Under the pieces are notes generated by a model that was not told where the DNA came from, ran no database searches, and saw nothing but the letters and a program-made list of their open reading frames with translations. Below are positions 47,325-57,569 of a stretch of 64,000 nucleotides of DNA, piece by piece. The position numbers and the translations under genes are program-made. Within the stretch, counting starts at the first letter, position 1; every line of letters starts with the position of its first letter. Source of the stretch: Bos javanicus (taxonomy: Eukaryota > Chordata > Mammalia > Artiodactyla > Bovidae). The stretch is from contig NC_083876.1 in assembly GCF_032452875.1 (NCBI RefSeq), forward strand, positions 22,728,001 through 22,792,000, in the 5' to 3' direction.

Positions 47325-47435
47325 TCTTGTTGCACCACATGGCTTCCAGGATCTTAGCTCCCCAACCAGGGATAGAACACATGCCCTCAGCAATGAAAGC
47401 ATGGAGTCTTAACCATGGGCCACCAGGGAATTCCC
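47325..47435 (-). mobile_element. CHR-type SINE, antisense, 8-bp target duplication
   Basis: 'ggatcttagctccccaacca', 'gatagaacacatgccctcag' and 'gggccaccagggaattcc' read as a reversed CHR head region. TGCACTTT at 47317-47324 and 47436-47443 is the target duplication. Confidence 0.9.
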
Positions 47436-47605
47436 TGCACTTTGTTAAGGGAAAAAAGTCAGTCTGAACAGGCTACATACTATATGATTTCAATTATGAC
47501 ATTCTGAAAAAGGCAAAACAAAAGACCAATTATTGGCAGAGATTTGAGGCGGGTGGGTTAGAGCAGTAAAACTATTCTATACGAAATTGTAATGGTGGAT
47601 ATATA

Positions 47606-47636
47606 ATGTGTGTGTGTGCACACGCGTGTGTGTGTG
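47606..47636. repeat. GT/CA-rich microsatellite
   Basis: 'atgtgtgtgtgtgcacacgc' followed by 'gtgtgtgtgtgc': alternating purine-pyrimidine sequence at the tail side of a Bov-tA SINE, able in principle to take a Z-DNA form. Confidence 0.85.
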
Positions 47637-47857
47637 CACTCAGTTGCTCAGTCGTGTCCAACTCTTTGCGACCCCATGGACTGTAGCCCACCAGGCTCCT
47701 CTGTCCATGGAATTTTATAGGCAAGAATATTGGAGTGGGTTACCATTCTTCCCAACCTAGGGGTCTTCCCTATTCAGGAATCACACCTGAGTTTCTTAGG
47801 TCTACTGCATTGGCAAGTGGATTCTTTACCACTTCCCAGTGCAATTTAGGAAGCCCC
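47634..47857 (-). mobile_element. Bov-tA SINE, antisense, diverged
   Basis: 'gcactcagttgctcagtcgt', 'ccaccaggctcctctgtcca', 'aggcaagaatattggagtgg', then a degraded head ending 'ttaggaagcccc'. Confidence 0.88.
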
Positions 47858-48135
47858 TACTCCTGTCAAAACTCAGTGAACTTTACAGCACAAAGAATAA
47901 AACTCAACTGATGCAATTTAAAAAAAATCACTTAGGAGATTGATTCTAGCATGGAATGCAGAATGTGATAAAAGAATCCAATTGTATTATAAACGTTTGA
48001 AACAACTTCACTGAAAGAAATAGGGGGAGAGGTGTTGGCTAAGTAACTTTAGAAATGAGTGAAACAATAAGAGTAAAAGCAAAAGAAACTGCATAGAAAT
48101 ACTGTGGTATAGTTAGCAAAATTGGTTCCCATATG

Positions 48136-48419
48136 CTGCTGCTGCTGCTGCTGCTGCTAAGTCGCTTCAGTCATGTCCGACTCTGTGCGACCCCACAGAC
48201 GGCAGCCCACCAGGCTCCCCTGTCCCTGGGATTCTCCAGGCAAGAACACTGGAGTGGGTTGCCGTTTCCTTCTCCAAGGCATGAAAGTGAAAAGTGAAAG
48301 TGAAGTCGCTCAATCATGTCCAACTCTTAGCGACCCCATGGACTGCAGCCTACCAGGCTCCTCCGTCCATGGGATTTTCCAGGCAAGAGTACTGGAGTGG
48401 GGTGCCACTGCCTTCTCCC
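48136..48419 (-). mobile_element. Bov-A2 SINE, antisense, 9-bp target duplication
   Basis: Complete reversed dimer from seven CTG units to 'ctgccttctccc'. TCCCATATG at 48127-48135 and 48420-48428 flanks it. Confidence 0.96.
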
Positions 48420-48649
48420 TCCCATATGAGTACCAGTTAACAATTCTAATTATGCTATACATGTGCTAAAATTCAACCGTTATGCGCTTGCTCTGTCAGC
48501 TGAAAGGGCCTGAAAGCAATGACACCCCAGTAATGATAAGCACACCTAACACCCAGATCTTACTTCCTAATACCATTTCTCTAATAAAAGGACCAGGGTT
48601 CCTTGGAGAAATGACTGACTAGGACCAAGGCAATGAAGGTGAAGTGGAA

Positions 48650-48793
48650 GTGAAAGTGAAAGTGGCTCAGTAGTGCCTAGTGCACTCTGCGACCCCATCG
48701 ACTATACAGTCCATGGAATTCTCTAGGCCAGAATACTGGAGTGAGTAGTCTTTCTCTTCTACAGGGATCTTCCCAACCCAGGGATCGAACCCT
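48650..48793 (-). mobile_element. Bov-tA SINE, antisense, head missing
   Basis: 'agtgaaagtgaaagtggctc', 'actatacagtccatggaatt', 'ctaggccagaatactggagt' and 'cttcccaacccagggatcga'. Sequence stops before the tRNA-like head. Confidence 0.9.
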
Positions 48794-49735
48794 GAAGGTA
48801 AGCCTACACCATCTTACAGGACCAGAAAGTAAGGCAGTACTCAAACAAATAAACAAACACACTTATAATTAGGGAGGCTATGTCAAAAGGCAAGGACACA
48901 AGAGCCAACTAAAAGAGCTCCCAAAGCTAAAGCTGGAGAAAATTAAGCAAGAAAATAAAGCCATATTGAATTTCAACCCAAAGTATATAAAAGTATATTC
49001 ATATATATTCAAAGTATATTCATAGGTTCACATTGATAAACAAATAAAGATAGATAAGAGGAAAAAATCTCCCATGCAGAAGAATCCCAAATAATCCATA
49101 CTGACACTCAACCCTCAAGGAAATAGAGTACATCTTCTCACTCCATTAGTTTGGGTTACATAGTGACTGCCTTCCAAAGAGGACAGAATGGGGATGGGGA
49201 GAGAACAGTCACTTTGCAGTAGAGAAACTTGACAACCACCACTTAATCCAGGTGATCAAGGTCAACTTCAACAGTGAAAAGTCATGTGTATAGTTTGTAC
49301 CCTTGATTTGATGGAATCAGAATGGTCTTCCTTTCAACAACTCATGATTCCAATCTAATCGTGAGAAAACATCATAGGAGTTCCAGCTAAGGGACATTCT
49401 ACAAAATACCTGATCAGTACCCCTGATTCGAACTGTAAAGGTCATTAAAAACAAGCGAAGTGTGAGAAACTGTGGTAGCCAAGAAAGACCTAAGGAGAAA
49501 GGATGACTAATATAATGTGGTGTCCTAGATGAGATCCTGAAATAGAGACGGGATCCTGGGTAAAAACTATGGAACTCTGAATAAAGTACATAGCTTAGTT
49601 GACTATATTAATACTATTCTATTAATTTTAACAAATACTAATACAAGATGTTAATAATAGAGAAACTGGGTATGTGGAAACCTCTATACTGTACTCTCCT
49701 GACAGCTTGTCTGTAAACCTAATACTTTTTAAAGT

Positions 49736-51111
49736 GTATATTTACAGAGGAAGAAAAGAACTGGAAAGATAAGCCCCTAAACTTTATCAGTGATTGTGCT
49801 TTAATGATGGGATGACAAATGGCTTTTCTTTTGGCTATCTGTATTTTAAAACAATACTATTGGATTTTGATTTTTAGCTCTTGAAGGCTTGATATTAGCC
49901 TAATAGGTTTAACAGTTGGTCTCCTTGCTTCTTCAGTAGGGTATTGGCCATTGTTAAGCAAGTGACACCTGTTACCCCCTCCAGGAAGGGAGTCTTCCTG
50001 CATTGAGGCTCCCATTACCAGAAGCAGTGGCCCAGGATGTCAAGCCACTGCATGGTTTGCAGGTATTAGGGTTGCTAAGAAAGACGAGACCCTCATGGGC
50101 ACTGGACAGAACAACACTTCACTCACACAGGAAAGAGACAGAACAAGATCATCCTCAACAGTGAGCACTGGTCCCCCATGGCCCGTGCATCTGGTCTCAC
50201 AGCAGACATAGGTCTGCAAGCACCCCTCCTGTGATGCAGGCAAAGGATCCTCTTCCCTTCCTGCCAGGAACAAACACAGCAGTGGGGTTGTCATGGTGCC
50301 ATATGCACATTCTTGAAGCAGAACAAAGAATTACACATCAAACCCAGAACAGGAAAAGCTTCGCAAACGAGGCAGGAGGGCTGAGCACAGGCTATGAGGG
50401 CTCCTTATCTCCAGGTAAGAAGGCACACTCATGCACCCCTGCCTGGGTCAGCAGGTTGTGTATGACTCCTTTCCCCAGACCCCTCATTCATAGAAATACA
50501 CCCCAGAGAGTGTAGCTTCCTTTTGAAAAATGAAATAAAGGAAACATAATTATCTCATAGTGAGTGATAGGGGTAAGCTATTTTAAATATCAAGGGAATA
50601 CTGTGAGCCCTCATTTGTAAAGAAACAATTACTCCTGCAAATTACATTTTAGGAATTGTGGCAGAAAGATAGCTGCAAAACTAATAATGCCTAGAAGTAA
50701 AATCTCAAGCTTTCCAGACAGACAATCCTCTACATATGTTACAGGAGCCAGAGGGAGACCAATAGAGCAGAAATTCTCTCACAGGGGATGGCAGTGTCTC
50801 AGAGGGGATATGAGTTGATGTGGATCTGGTAAAGGGCTGGTAAAGGAATCCCTCTAAACTTGCCCTTCACATCTGCCTCAAGCACCAAACTCCAGTGGCA
50901 GCAAGTTCGTTTTGCCATCAAGGTGGCTTGCTTCATTTCCAGGTAGATTTCAAACCAAATTACATAAATTAAGACTAAAATTCTCTATGATGATTTGTTT
51001 GTTGTCTGTAGGCGATAGGTCAGTGAAGAATAATTGTGAATTGAGGGATGAATGTTACTTGTAAAATGGTTACTGTTAAACTCTAGAAAGGCTGTATAGA
51101 AGTGTAGAAGT
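49736..51111. other. Unassigned region
   Basis: About 1.4 kb after the old L1. Open frames of 84-94 codons at 50040-50515 on both strands have no recognisable domain. No gene supported. Confidence 0.45.
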
Positions 51112-51300
51112 TCAGAGCATACATTCAGATTCTACTTCGAGCAATTATTTAACTTGCCAGTGCTTCAGTGTCTTCATCTGTAAAATAGAGATATTTGTAG
51201 TCCCTACCTCCAGTTGCTGCAAGGTTTCAATTGAATTAATACGTGTCAAGTGCTTAAAATAGTACCTGGCATGTAGCGAGTTTTAAATAAATGTTGGCTG
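51112..51300 (-). mobile_element. MIR SINE, antisense
   Basis: 'cttcagtgtcttcatctgta', 'aaatagagatatttgtagtc', 'cctacctccagttgctgcaa', 'caagtgcttaaaatagtacc' and 'tggcatgtagcgagttttaa' follow the reversed MIR closely over nearly its full length. Confidence 0.9.
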
Positions 51301-51341
51301 TTGATTTAAGGAAGGGCACTCAGTGGCTTTTTGAAAAACTA

Positions 51342-51515
51342 CTTATTTATGTATTTGGGTGTGTGGATCTTAGTTGCAGCCTGCGGGATCTGTCACATGT
51401 GGCATGCAAACTCTGATTTGTGGCATGTGAAATCTTGTTCCCTGATCAGGAATCGAACTGGGGCCCCCTACATTGGGAGCACAGAGTCTTATCCACTGGG
51501 CCACCAGGGAAGTCC
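51342..51515 (-). mobile_element. CHR-type SINE, antisense
   Basis: 'ggatcttagttgcagcctgc', 'cctgatcaggaatcgaactg' and the reversed head 'actgggccaccagggaagtc'. Target duplication not clear. Confidence 0.82.
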
Positions 51516-51751
51516 TGCAACAACTTTTGACCATCTTTCTTTTACTCTTTCACATTCCACTCCTCACTCCAAACTCAACATCAGTTTGCCCCTATCTCTT
51601 GCTCCTTGCTTCTTCATGGTCAAACCATTTTCTGAGTTACTCAGGAACAAAGCTTTTTCTCTGCTTTCTTACTTTTGTCATTGGAATTGCTACATCCTTT
51701 AAGTCTCCCTTTGGTTATGGTTCTTGCATTTTTCTCCCTATCGCCATCACA

Positions 51752-52080
51752 AACACTGAAATCAACAGTCTGTTGTAGTTTAGCTGCGAGCCCAAGGACT
51801 GCAGCATGCCGGGCCTTCTGTCCCTCACCATCTCCCAGAATTTGCTCAAATTCATGACCACTGATGCTATCTACCCATCTCATCCTCTGATGTCCTTTTC
51901 TCCTTTTGCTTTCAATCCTTTCCAGCTTCAGGGTCTTTTCCAAGAAGTCAGCTCTTCGCATCAGGTGGCCAAAGTACTGGAGCTTCAGCATCAGCATCAG
52001 TCTTTGCAATGAATATTCAGGGTTGATATACTTTAGAATTGACTGGTTTGATCTTGCACTAACACTGAAATCAATAATCT
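51752..52080 (-). mobile_element. BovB 3' fragment, antisense, 20-bp target duplication
   Basis: Insert 51772-52060: 'gcccaaggactgcagcatgc', 'tcatgaccactgatgctatc', 'gtcagctcttcgcatcaggt' and 'gaatattcagggttgatata'. The flanks AACACTGAAATCAACAGTCT (51752-51771) and AACACTGAAATCAATAATCT (52061-52080) differ at 2 of 20 positions and mark both ends. Confidence 0.95.
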
Positions 52081-52224
52081 TTTAACCTGTTATTCTACTT
52101 TCCTCATCCACCCCAGTCACTCACACCTTGATACCAGGTTAAATTTTTTTTTATCTTAATAACAACTTGTTGAGATATAATTCACATTCCATAAAGCTCA
52201 CACTTTTCATCAAAGTATACTATC

Positions 52225-52353
52225 ATACTGGAGAAGGAAATAGCAACCCACTCCAGTATTCTTGCCTGGAAAATTCCATGGACAGAGGAGCCTGGCGGGC
52301 TACAGTCCATGGGGTCACACAGAGTCAGACACGATTGAGCATGCACGCTCAGG
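52225..52353 (+). mobile_element. Bov-A type SINE monomer, sense
   Basis: 'ggagaaggaaatagcaaccc', 'aaaattccatggacagagga' and 'acacgattgagcatgcacgc'. Only the Bov-A part is present. The flanks AGTATACTATC and ATACTACC look like a target duplication shared with the next SINE. Confidence 0.9.
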
Positions 52354-52363
52354 ATACTACCTT

Positions 52364-52669
52364 GGGCTTCCCTTGTAGCTCAGTAGTAAAGAATCCACCT
52401 TTCAGTGCAGGAGATGGATTTGATCCCTGGTCCAGGAGGATCTCAAATACCTCAGAGCAACTAAGCCCATGCGCCACAACTTTTGAGTCCGTGCTCTAGA
52501 GCCTGGGAGCCACAATACTGAAGCCCAAGTACAGCACAAGAGAAGCAATCACAATAAGAAGCCTGAGCACTGCAAGTGGAGAGTAGCCCCTGCTCGCCAC
52601 AACTAGAGAGAAAGCTCATGCAGCAACAAAGATGCAGCACAGCCAAAAATAAAATGAAAATGAAAAAGT
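52364..52669 (+). mobile_element. CHR-type SINE, long form, 9-bp target duplication
   Basis: Head 'gggcttcccttgtagctcag', then 'caactaagcccatgcgccac', 'cagcacaagagaagcaatca', 'gagtagcccctgctcgccac' and 'cagccaaaaataaaatgaaa'. ATACTACCT at 52354-52362 and 52670-52678. Confidence 0.9.
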
Positions 52670-53009
52670 ATACTACCTCAGTGATTTTTAGTATATTCAG
52701 ACTATGCAATTATCACCATCACCTAATTACAAAATGTTTTCATCATCTCCCCCCAAACCCCATACCCATCAGCAGTCACTTGTATTTCCCCACCGTAGCC
52801 ACAGACAACCCTTAACCTACTTTCTGTCTCTACACAGTTGCCTACTCTCACATCCTCATCAACACTTGTTATTACCCATCTTTTTAATTAAAGTCACTTT
52901 GGTGGGTATGAAGTTTTAGGTCATGGTTTTGACTAATATTTTCCTAATGCCTAATTGCACATGCTTTATTAACCACTTGTATATATTGTTTGTATGTAGT
53001 TTTCAGAGA

Positions 53010-53222
53010 GGGGCTTCCCTGGTGGCTCGCTGGGAAAGAATCCACCTGCCAATGCAGGAGGTGCAGGTTCAATCTCTGGGTTAGGAAGCTCCCCTGGAGA
53101 GTGAAACGGCAATACACTCCAGCATTCTTACCTGGAAAATCCATGGACACAAAAGCCTGGATGGGCTACAGTCCACAGGGTCACAAAAGAGTCGGACACA
53201 ACTTCGTGACTAAAACAACAAA
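53010..53222 (+). mobile_element. Bov-tA SINE, sense, diverged
   Basis: 'gggcttccctggtggctcgc', 'gaagctcccctggagagtga', 'aaatccatggacacaaaagc' and an end with 'aaaacaacaaaaat'. Confidence 0.9.
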
Positions 53223-53934
53223 AATAAGTCTTAAGAAAATGTCTTCAAATTTTTTCATTGGGTTATTTGACTTTTTATGGTTGAGTTGTAGGAGTTTATT
53301 ATATATTCTGAATATAAGCCTCTTATCAGATATATATTTCACAAATATTTTCTCCCATTCTCTGGGTTGTATTTTCAAGTTCTTCATGTCCTTTGAAATA
53401 CAAAGTTTTTTTTTTTCATTTCATTTTTTTACATGTCATTCTAATGTACCTGATTTTTTCTTTTGTTGCTTACACTTTTGGTCTTATATCTAAGAAACCA
53501 CATGGCTACCTAAGTCATGAAGACTTACTTCTGTGTTATCTCCTTAGAATTTTATACCTCTCATATTTGGGTCTATGATCTATTTTTAGTTCATTTTTGT
53601 GCATGAAGTAATACCCTAGCTTCATTCTTTTGCATGTGGATATCTAGGTGTCCACACCATTTATTGAAAATACTATTCTTTCCCAATTTTGAATTGTCTT
53701 TGTACCTTTATTGAAAACCTATTGACAATTAAGGTAAAGATTTGTCTCTGGACTTTCAACTATATACCATATTCCATTACATGTCTATCTTTATGCCAGT
53801 GTCACACAGCTGTGTGGCAAGTTTTGAAATGAGAAAGTACGGGTTCTCCATTTTTCTTCTTTTTCAAGATTATTTTGTCTATTCTGGGTCCTTTGCACTT
53901 TCATATGAAGTTTAGGATCAACTTGTCAATTTCT

Positions 53935-54049
53935 TTCTTCCTTTCTTTTTTTCTGGATGAACCATGTCAAATCTTAGCTCCAGGGATTAAACCCAGGCCC
54001 TCAACAGTGAGAGGGCAAAGTCCTAATCACTGGACTATCAGGAAATCCC
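53935..54049 (-). mobile_element. CHR-type SINE, antisense, 16-bp target duplication
   Basis: 'aaatcttagctccagggatt', 'aaacccaggccctcaacagt', 'ctggactatcaggaaatccc'. CAACTTGTCAATTTCT at 53919-53934 and 54050-54065 is a perfect duplication of the L1 host site. Confidence 0.95.
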
Positions 54050-54828
54050 CAACTTGTCAATTTCTGTTAAAAAAAAAAAAAAAATCTGGCTGGGATTTTG
54101 ACAGAGATTGCTTTGAATCTGTAGGTCAGTTTTAAGAGTATTGCCATTTTAACATTGCATATTCAAATTCACGAACATGGAATATCTCTCAGTTTGTTAA
54201 GTTTCTTAAATTTCCTCCAACAATGTTTTATAATTTTCAGAGTACAAGTTTTACACCCTTTATGTTAAATTTATTCCTAGGTAATTTATTCTTTTTGACG
54301 CTATTGTAAATGGAATTGTTTTAACTTTATGTTTGAATTGTTTCTTGCTAGAGTATAAAAATACAACTAAATTTTCTATATTGAACTTGTATCCTGCAAC
54401 CTTCCTGAACTCATTTATAATTTCTAACAGTTTTAGGATTCCTTAGGAAAAAAGTCTACATACAAAAAAATCATATTATCTTCAAATAAAGATAGCTTTC
54501 CTTCTTTCTTTTCAAGGATTATCTTTTACTTCTTTTTCTTGTCTTCTCTAGACCCCAGTACAATGTTCAGTAGAAGTGGTAAGCACAGACATGCCTACTT
54601 TGTTTCTGATTTTATGGAGAAGACCTCCAGACTTTCACCATTTAGTATGAGGTTTGGTGTGGTTTTTTTAATAGGTGGGCTCTCACAGATGGATGTATTT
54701 TACACTTGCAAAGAGTGTGAAATTGGGGAGGAAGCAAGAAGGGAGGCTATGGTAGGCAGAACTTTTCTGCTCTAATCTCCAGAACCTATTGATATGATGA
54801 TGCTTCATTTCTGTGATTATGTTATGTC

Positions 54829-55251
54829 CTTTGGCATTGCTGCTGTTGTCACTAGCTCAGTCATGTCTGACTCTCTGTGACTCCATGGACTGCAGCACGT
54901 CAGTCCCCCATCCTTCACCATCTCCCAGAGCTTGCTCAAACTCATGCTCATTGAGTCAGTGATGCCATCTGACCATCCCATCCTCTATCGTCCCCTTCTC
55001 CTCCTGCCCTCAATCTTTCCCAACATCAGGGTCTTTTCAAATGAGTCAACTCTTCACATCATGTTGCCAAAGTATTGGAGCTTCAGCTTCAGCATCAGTC
55101 CTTCCAAAGAATATTCAGGATTAATTTCCTTTATGACGGACTGGGTTGATCTTGCAGTCCAAGGGATTCTCAAGAGTCTTCTCCAATACCACAGTTCAAA
55201 AGCATCAGTTCTTCAGTGCTCAGCCTTCTTTATGGTCCAACTCTTTGGCAT
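54829..55251 (-). mobile_element. BovB 3' fragment, antisense, 9-bp target duplication
   Basis: Insert 54838-55242: 'tgctgctgttgtcactagct', 'gactgcagcacgtcagtccc' and 'gtgctcagccttctttatgg'. CTTTGGCAT at 54829-54837 and 55243-55251. It split the MLT1 LTR. Confidence 0.94.
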
Positions 55252-55639
55252 AGTTGATCTTTTTTTCTTATTTATTTATTATTATTTTTTTTTACTTTAC
55301 AATATTGTATTGGTTTTGCCATACATCAACATGCATCCGCCATGGGTGTACATGTGTTCCCCATCCTGAACCCCCTTCCCACCTCCCTCCCCATACCATC
55401 CCTCTGGGTCATCCCAGTGCACCAGCCCCAAGCTTCCTGTATCCTGTATCGAACCTGGACTGGTGATTCGTTTCTTATATGATATTATACATGTTTCAAT
55501 GCCATTCTCCCAAATCATCCCCCCCTCCCTCTCCCACAGAGTCCAAAAGACTGTTCTATACATCTGTGTCTCTTTTGCTGTCTCACATACAGGGTTGTTG
55601 TTACCATCTTTCTAAATTCCATATATATGCGTTAGTATA

Positions 55640-55831
55640 GGGTCACTAAGAGACACGACTGCGCGCCTTCACTTTCCCTTTTCATTTTCATGCATTGGAG
55701 GAGGAAATGGCAACCCACTCCAGTGTTCTTGCTTGGAGAATCCCAGGGACAGCGGGGCCTGGCGGGCTGCGATCTATGGGGTCGCACAGAGTCAGACACG
55801 ACTGAAGCGACTTAGCAGCAGCAGCAGCAGC
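55640..55831 (+). mobile_element. Bov-A2 SINE, partial, inside L1
   Basis: The end of the left monomer ('gggtcactaagagacacgac') and the full right monomer ('gaggaaatggcaacccactc', 'cgacttagcagcagcagcag'). The L1 reads 'gcgttagtata' before it and 'catactgtattgg' after it, so the insertion is precise to a few bases. Confidence 0.92.
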
Positions 55832-55834
55832 ATA

Positions 55835-56225
55835 CTGTATTGGTATTTTTCTTTCTGGCTTACTTCACTCTGTGTAATAGGCTCCAGTTTCATCCACCTC
55901 ATTAGAACTGATTCAAATGTATTCTTTTTAATGGCTGAGTAATACTCCATTGTGTATATGTACCACAACTTTCTTATCCATTCATCTGCTGATGGACATC
56001 TAGATTGCTTCCATGTCCTAGCTATTGTAAACAGTGCTGCGATGAACATTGGGGTACACGTGTCTCTTTCAAGTCTGATTTCCTCGGTGTGTATGCCCAG
56101 CAGTGGGATTGCTGGATTGTATGGCAGTTCTATTTCCAGTTTTTTAAGGAATCTCCACACTGTTCTCCACAGTGGCTGTACTAGTTTGCATTCCCACCAA
56201 CAGTGTAAGAAGGTTCCCTTTTCTC
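55835..56225 (-). pseudogene. L1 ORF2 C-terminal remnant
   Basis: On the minus strand the frame reads WRFLKKLEIELPYNPAIPLL, GIHTEEIRLERDTCTPMF, IAALFTIARTWKQSRCPS, WYIYTMEYYSAIKKNTFE and MKLEPITQSEVSQKEKYQ, the C-terminal end of L1 ORF2. It has no stop up to the Bov-A2 insertion, which adds a run of leucines from its CTG repeats. The endonuclease and reverse transcriptase are absent. Confidence 0.9.
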
Positions 56226-56888
56226 AAAACCACAATGAGGTACCATTTCACGCCAGTCAGAATGGCTGCGATCCAAAAGTCTACAAGCAATAAATGCTGG
56301 CGTAGTTAATCTTAAGAAAGGAAGATGATCAAGGCATGCCCGAACTAATCACGAGCCCTTAAAATCATGTCTCCAACCAAAAGCACAAGAGAAGTCAGAG
56401 AAATTTAGAGAATGGGAAGAACTCAGTGTGCCATTGCTGAATTAAAGATGAAATGGCCTCATGAAAAGGAATGCAAATAGCCTTTGGGAGCAAAGACCCA
56501 CCTCTTACTGACAACCAGCATGGAAACAGGGAACTTCTGACTCACAGCCTCAAGGAGCTAGATTCTGCCAACAATATGAATGAGTCTGGAAGCAGATTAT
56601 TTCCCAGAGACTCCAGATAAGAGTCCAGCCCAGCCTAGCTATGATCCTGATTTCAGCCTTCTGAGATCTTTACATAGAATGTAGTTGAACCCACCCAGAC
56701 TTCTGATCTACAGAACTGTGCACTCAAGAGTGAATGTTGTTTTAAGCTTTTAGATTTGTAGTAATTTGTTATGCAGCAATAGAAAACTAATACAAGGACT
56801 GATAAAATTCATTCACAGAAGCGGAGGAAGTCAGTGCATTCTTCAAGAGTGGGGTGTAGTAAGGAATGTATTATGCTTGGAATACACT

Positions 56889-57111
56889 GGTGCGTGCTTA
56901 GTTGCTCAGTCGTGTCCGACTCTTCGCGACACCATTGACTGTAGCATGCCAGGCTCCTCTGTCCCTGGAACTCTCCAGGCAAGAACACTGGAGTGGGTTG
57001 CCATTTCCTCCTCCAGGGGATCTCCCCAACCCAGAGATCAAACCCGCAAATCCTGTCTCTCCTGCATTGCAGTTGGATTCTATACCCCCTGAGCCATTGC
57101 AGAATACACTA
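56889..57111 (-). mobile_element. Bov-tA SINE, antisense, 9-bp target duplication
   Basis: 'tgcgtgcttagttgctcagt', 'tgactgtagcatgccaggct', 'gatctccccaacccagagat', 'ataccccctgagccattgca'. GAATACACT at 56880-56888 and 57112-57120. Confidence 0.95.
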
Positions 57112-57311
57112 GAGATGCTTGGAAAAGCAAGCACTGCTGGGCAGGAGATTTCTCAGCCACGTAAAATCCCTCTTTCACTTGGAGTGTCTTGGACTTGCAA
57201 CTGTCACTGGTGCTCCTATAGTCTGGCACCTCAAAAGCATAACCATTTAATTTTATTCCTCACAGATAATTTACAAACATTCAACAAGGGAAGGAAAGGA
57301 AAGTAGAAATT

Positions 57312-57416
57312 TTGTCTTTTGGCTCCTTTGGATCTTAAGTTCCTCAACCAGGGATTGACCTGGGATCGTTTGCAGAGGAAGCATGGAGTCATAACCCCTG
57401 GACCACCGGGGAAGTC
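57312..57416 (-). mobile_element. CHR-type SINE, antisense
   Basis: 'ggatcttaagttcctcaacc', 'agggattgacctgggatcgt' and reversed head 'cctggaccaccggggaagtc'. Short form. Confidence 0.85.
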
Positions 57417-57569
57417 ACAGGATTTGTATCTTAAAAAACACAAAACAGGAATACAATAACTGCTGAATCTTGTGTCTTTCCCGCAACTCTTGGATACATA
57501 AATTCATTGAAACTGAGCAGTACTGTCCCAATAAAGGGTGCATTAGCAACAAAATTTTACTTTGTGTGT

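Larger units (their letters stand above)
46310..49735 (+). mobile_element. Old L1 3' half carrying five SINEs
   Basis: ORF2 remnant: 'aaactctgctctgtcaaacg', 'acttacacccaaaatatgca', 'gtctgaacagacacctcatc', 'ggtgagaatgcaaaatggta'. 3' UTR: 'gaaattgtaatggtggatat' (47584), 'ccaggtgatcaaggtcaact' (49248), 'aagggacattctacaaaata' (49388), 'aatgtggtgtcctagatgag' (49515), 'aagatgttaataatagagaa' (49645). SINEs sit at 46889-47094, 47325-47435, 47634-47857, 48136-48419 and 48650-48793. The match is continuous across them. Confidence 0.82.
52141..54665 (-). mobile_element. Old L1, antisense, carrying four SINEs
   Basis: Reversed L1: 'tgttgagatataattcacat' (52169), 'tgatttttagtatattcaga' (52681), 'atatattctgaatataagcc' (53300), 'atttcacaaatattttctcc' (53335), 'tttttcttttgttgcttaca' (53455), 'attcttttgcatgtggatat' (53623), 'tctgggtcctttgcactttc' (53883), 'tgggattttgacagagattg' (54090). 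SINEs sit at 52225-52353, 52364-52669, 53010-53222 and 53935-54049. The match fades at about 54665. Confidence 0.88.
55251..56313 (-). mobile_element. Ruminant L1, 5'-inverted, with nested Bov-A2
   Basis: Insert about 55262-56302. Minus part 55262-56225: poly-T, then the reversed 3' UTR ('gccatacatcaacatgcatc', 'ttcaatgccattctcccaaa') and ORF2 C-terminus. At 56225/56226 the strand switches: 56226-56302 reads sense L1 ('caccatttcacgccagtcag'-like, 'tctacaagcaataaatgctg'). Target duplication TAGTTGATCTT (55251-55261) and TAGTTAATCTT (56303-56313). Bov-A2 at 55640-55831. Confidence 0.92.
54750..56794 (+). mobile_element. MLT1 MaLR LTR broken by BovB and L1
   Basis: Left part to 54837: 'tggtaggcagaacttttctg', 'cctattgatatgatgatgct', 'ctgtgattatgttatgtcct'. 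Right part from 56303: 'caaggcatgcccgaactaat', 'cagcatggaaacagggaact', 'gctagattctgccaacaata', 'ctccagataagagtccagcc', 'tttcagccttctgagatctt', 'cttctgatctacagaactgt' and 'tttgttatgcagcaatagaa' with the end AAAACTAATACA. Solo LTR; no internal viral genes. Confidence 0.87.

Noticed and set aside
50040..50515. Open frames on both strands that might suggest a short gene
   Set aside because: They overlap each other on opposite strands and show no family resemblance, splice signals or start context that I can defend.
55952..56293. 113-codon plus-strand frame with cysteine and histidine residues
   Set aside because: It is the antisense of L1 ORF2 up to 56225 and then crosses the inversion; no zinc-finger spacing is present.
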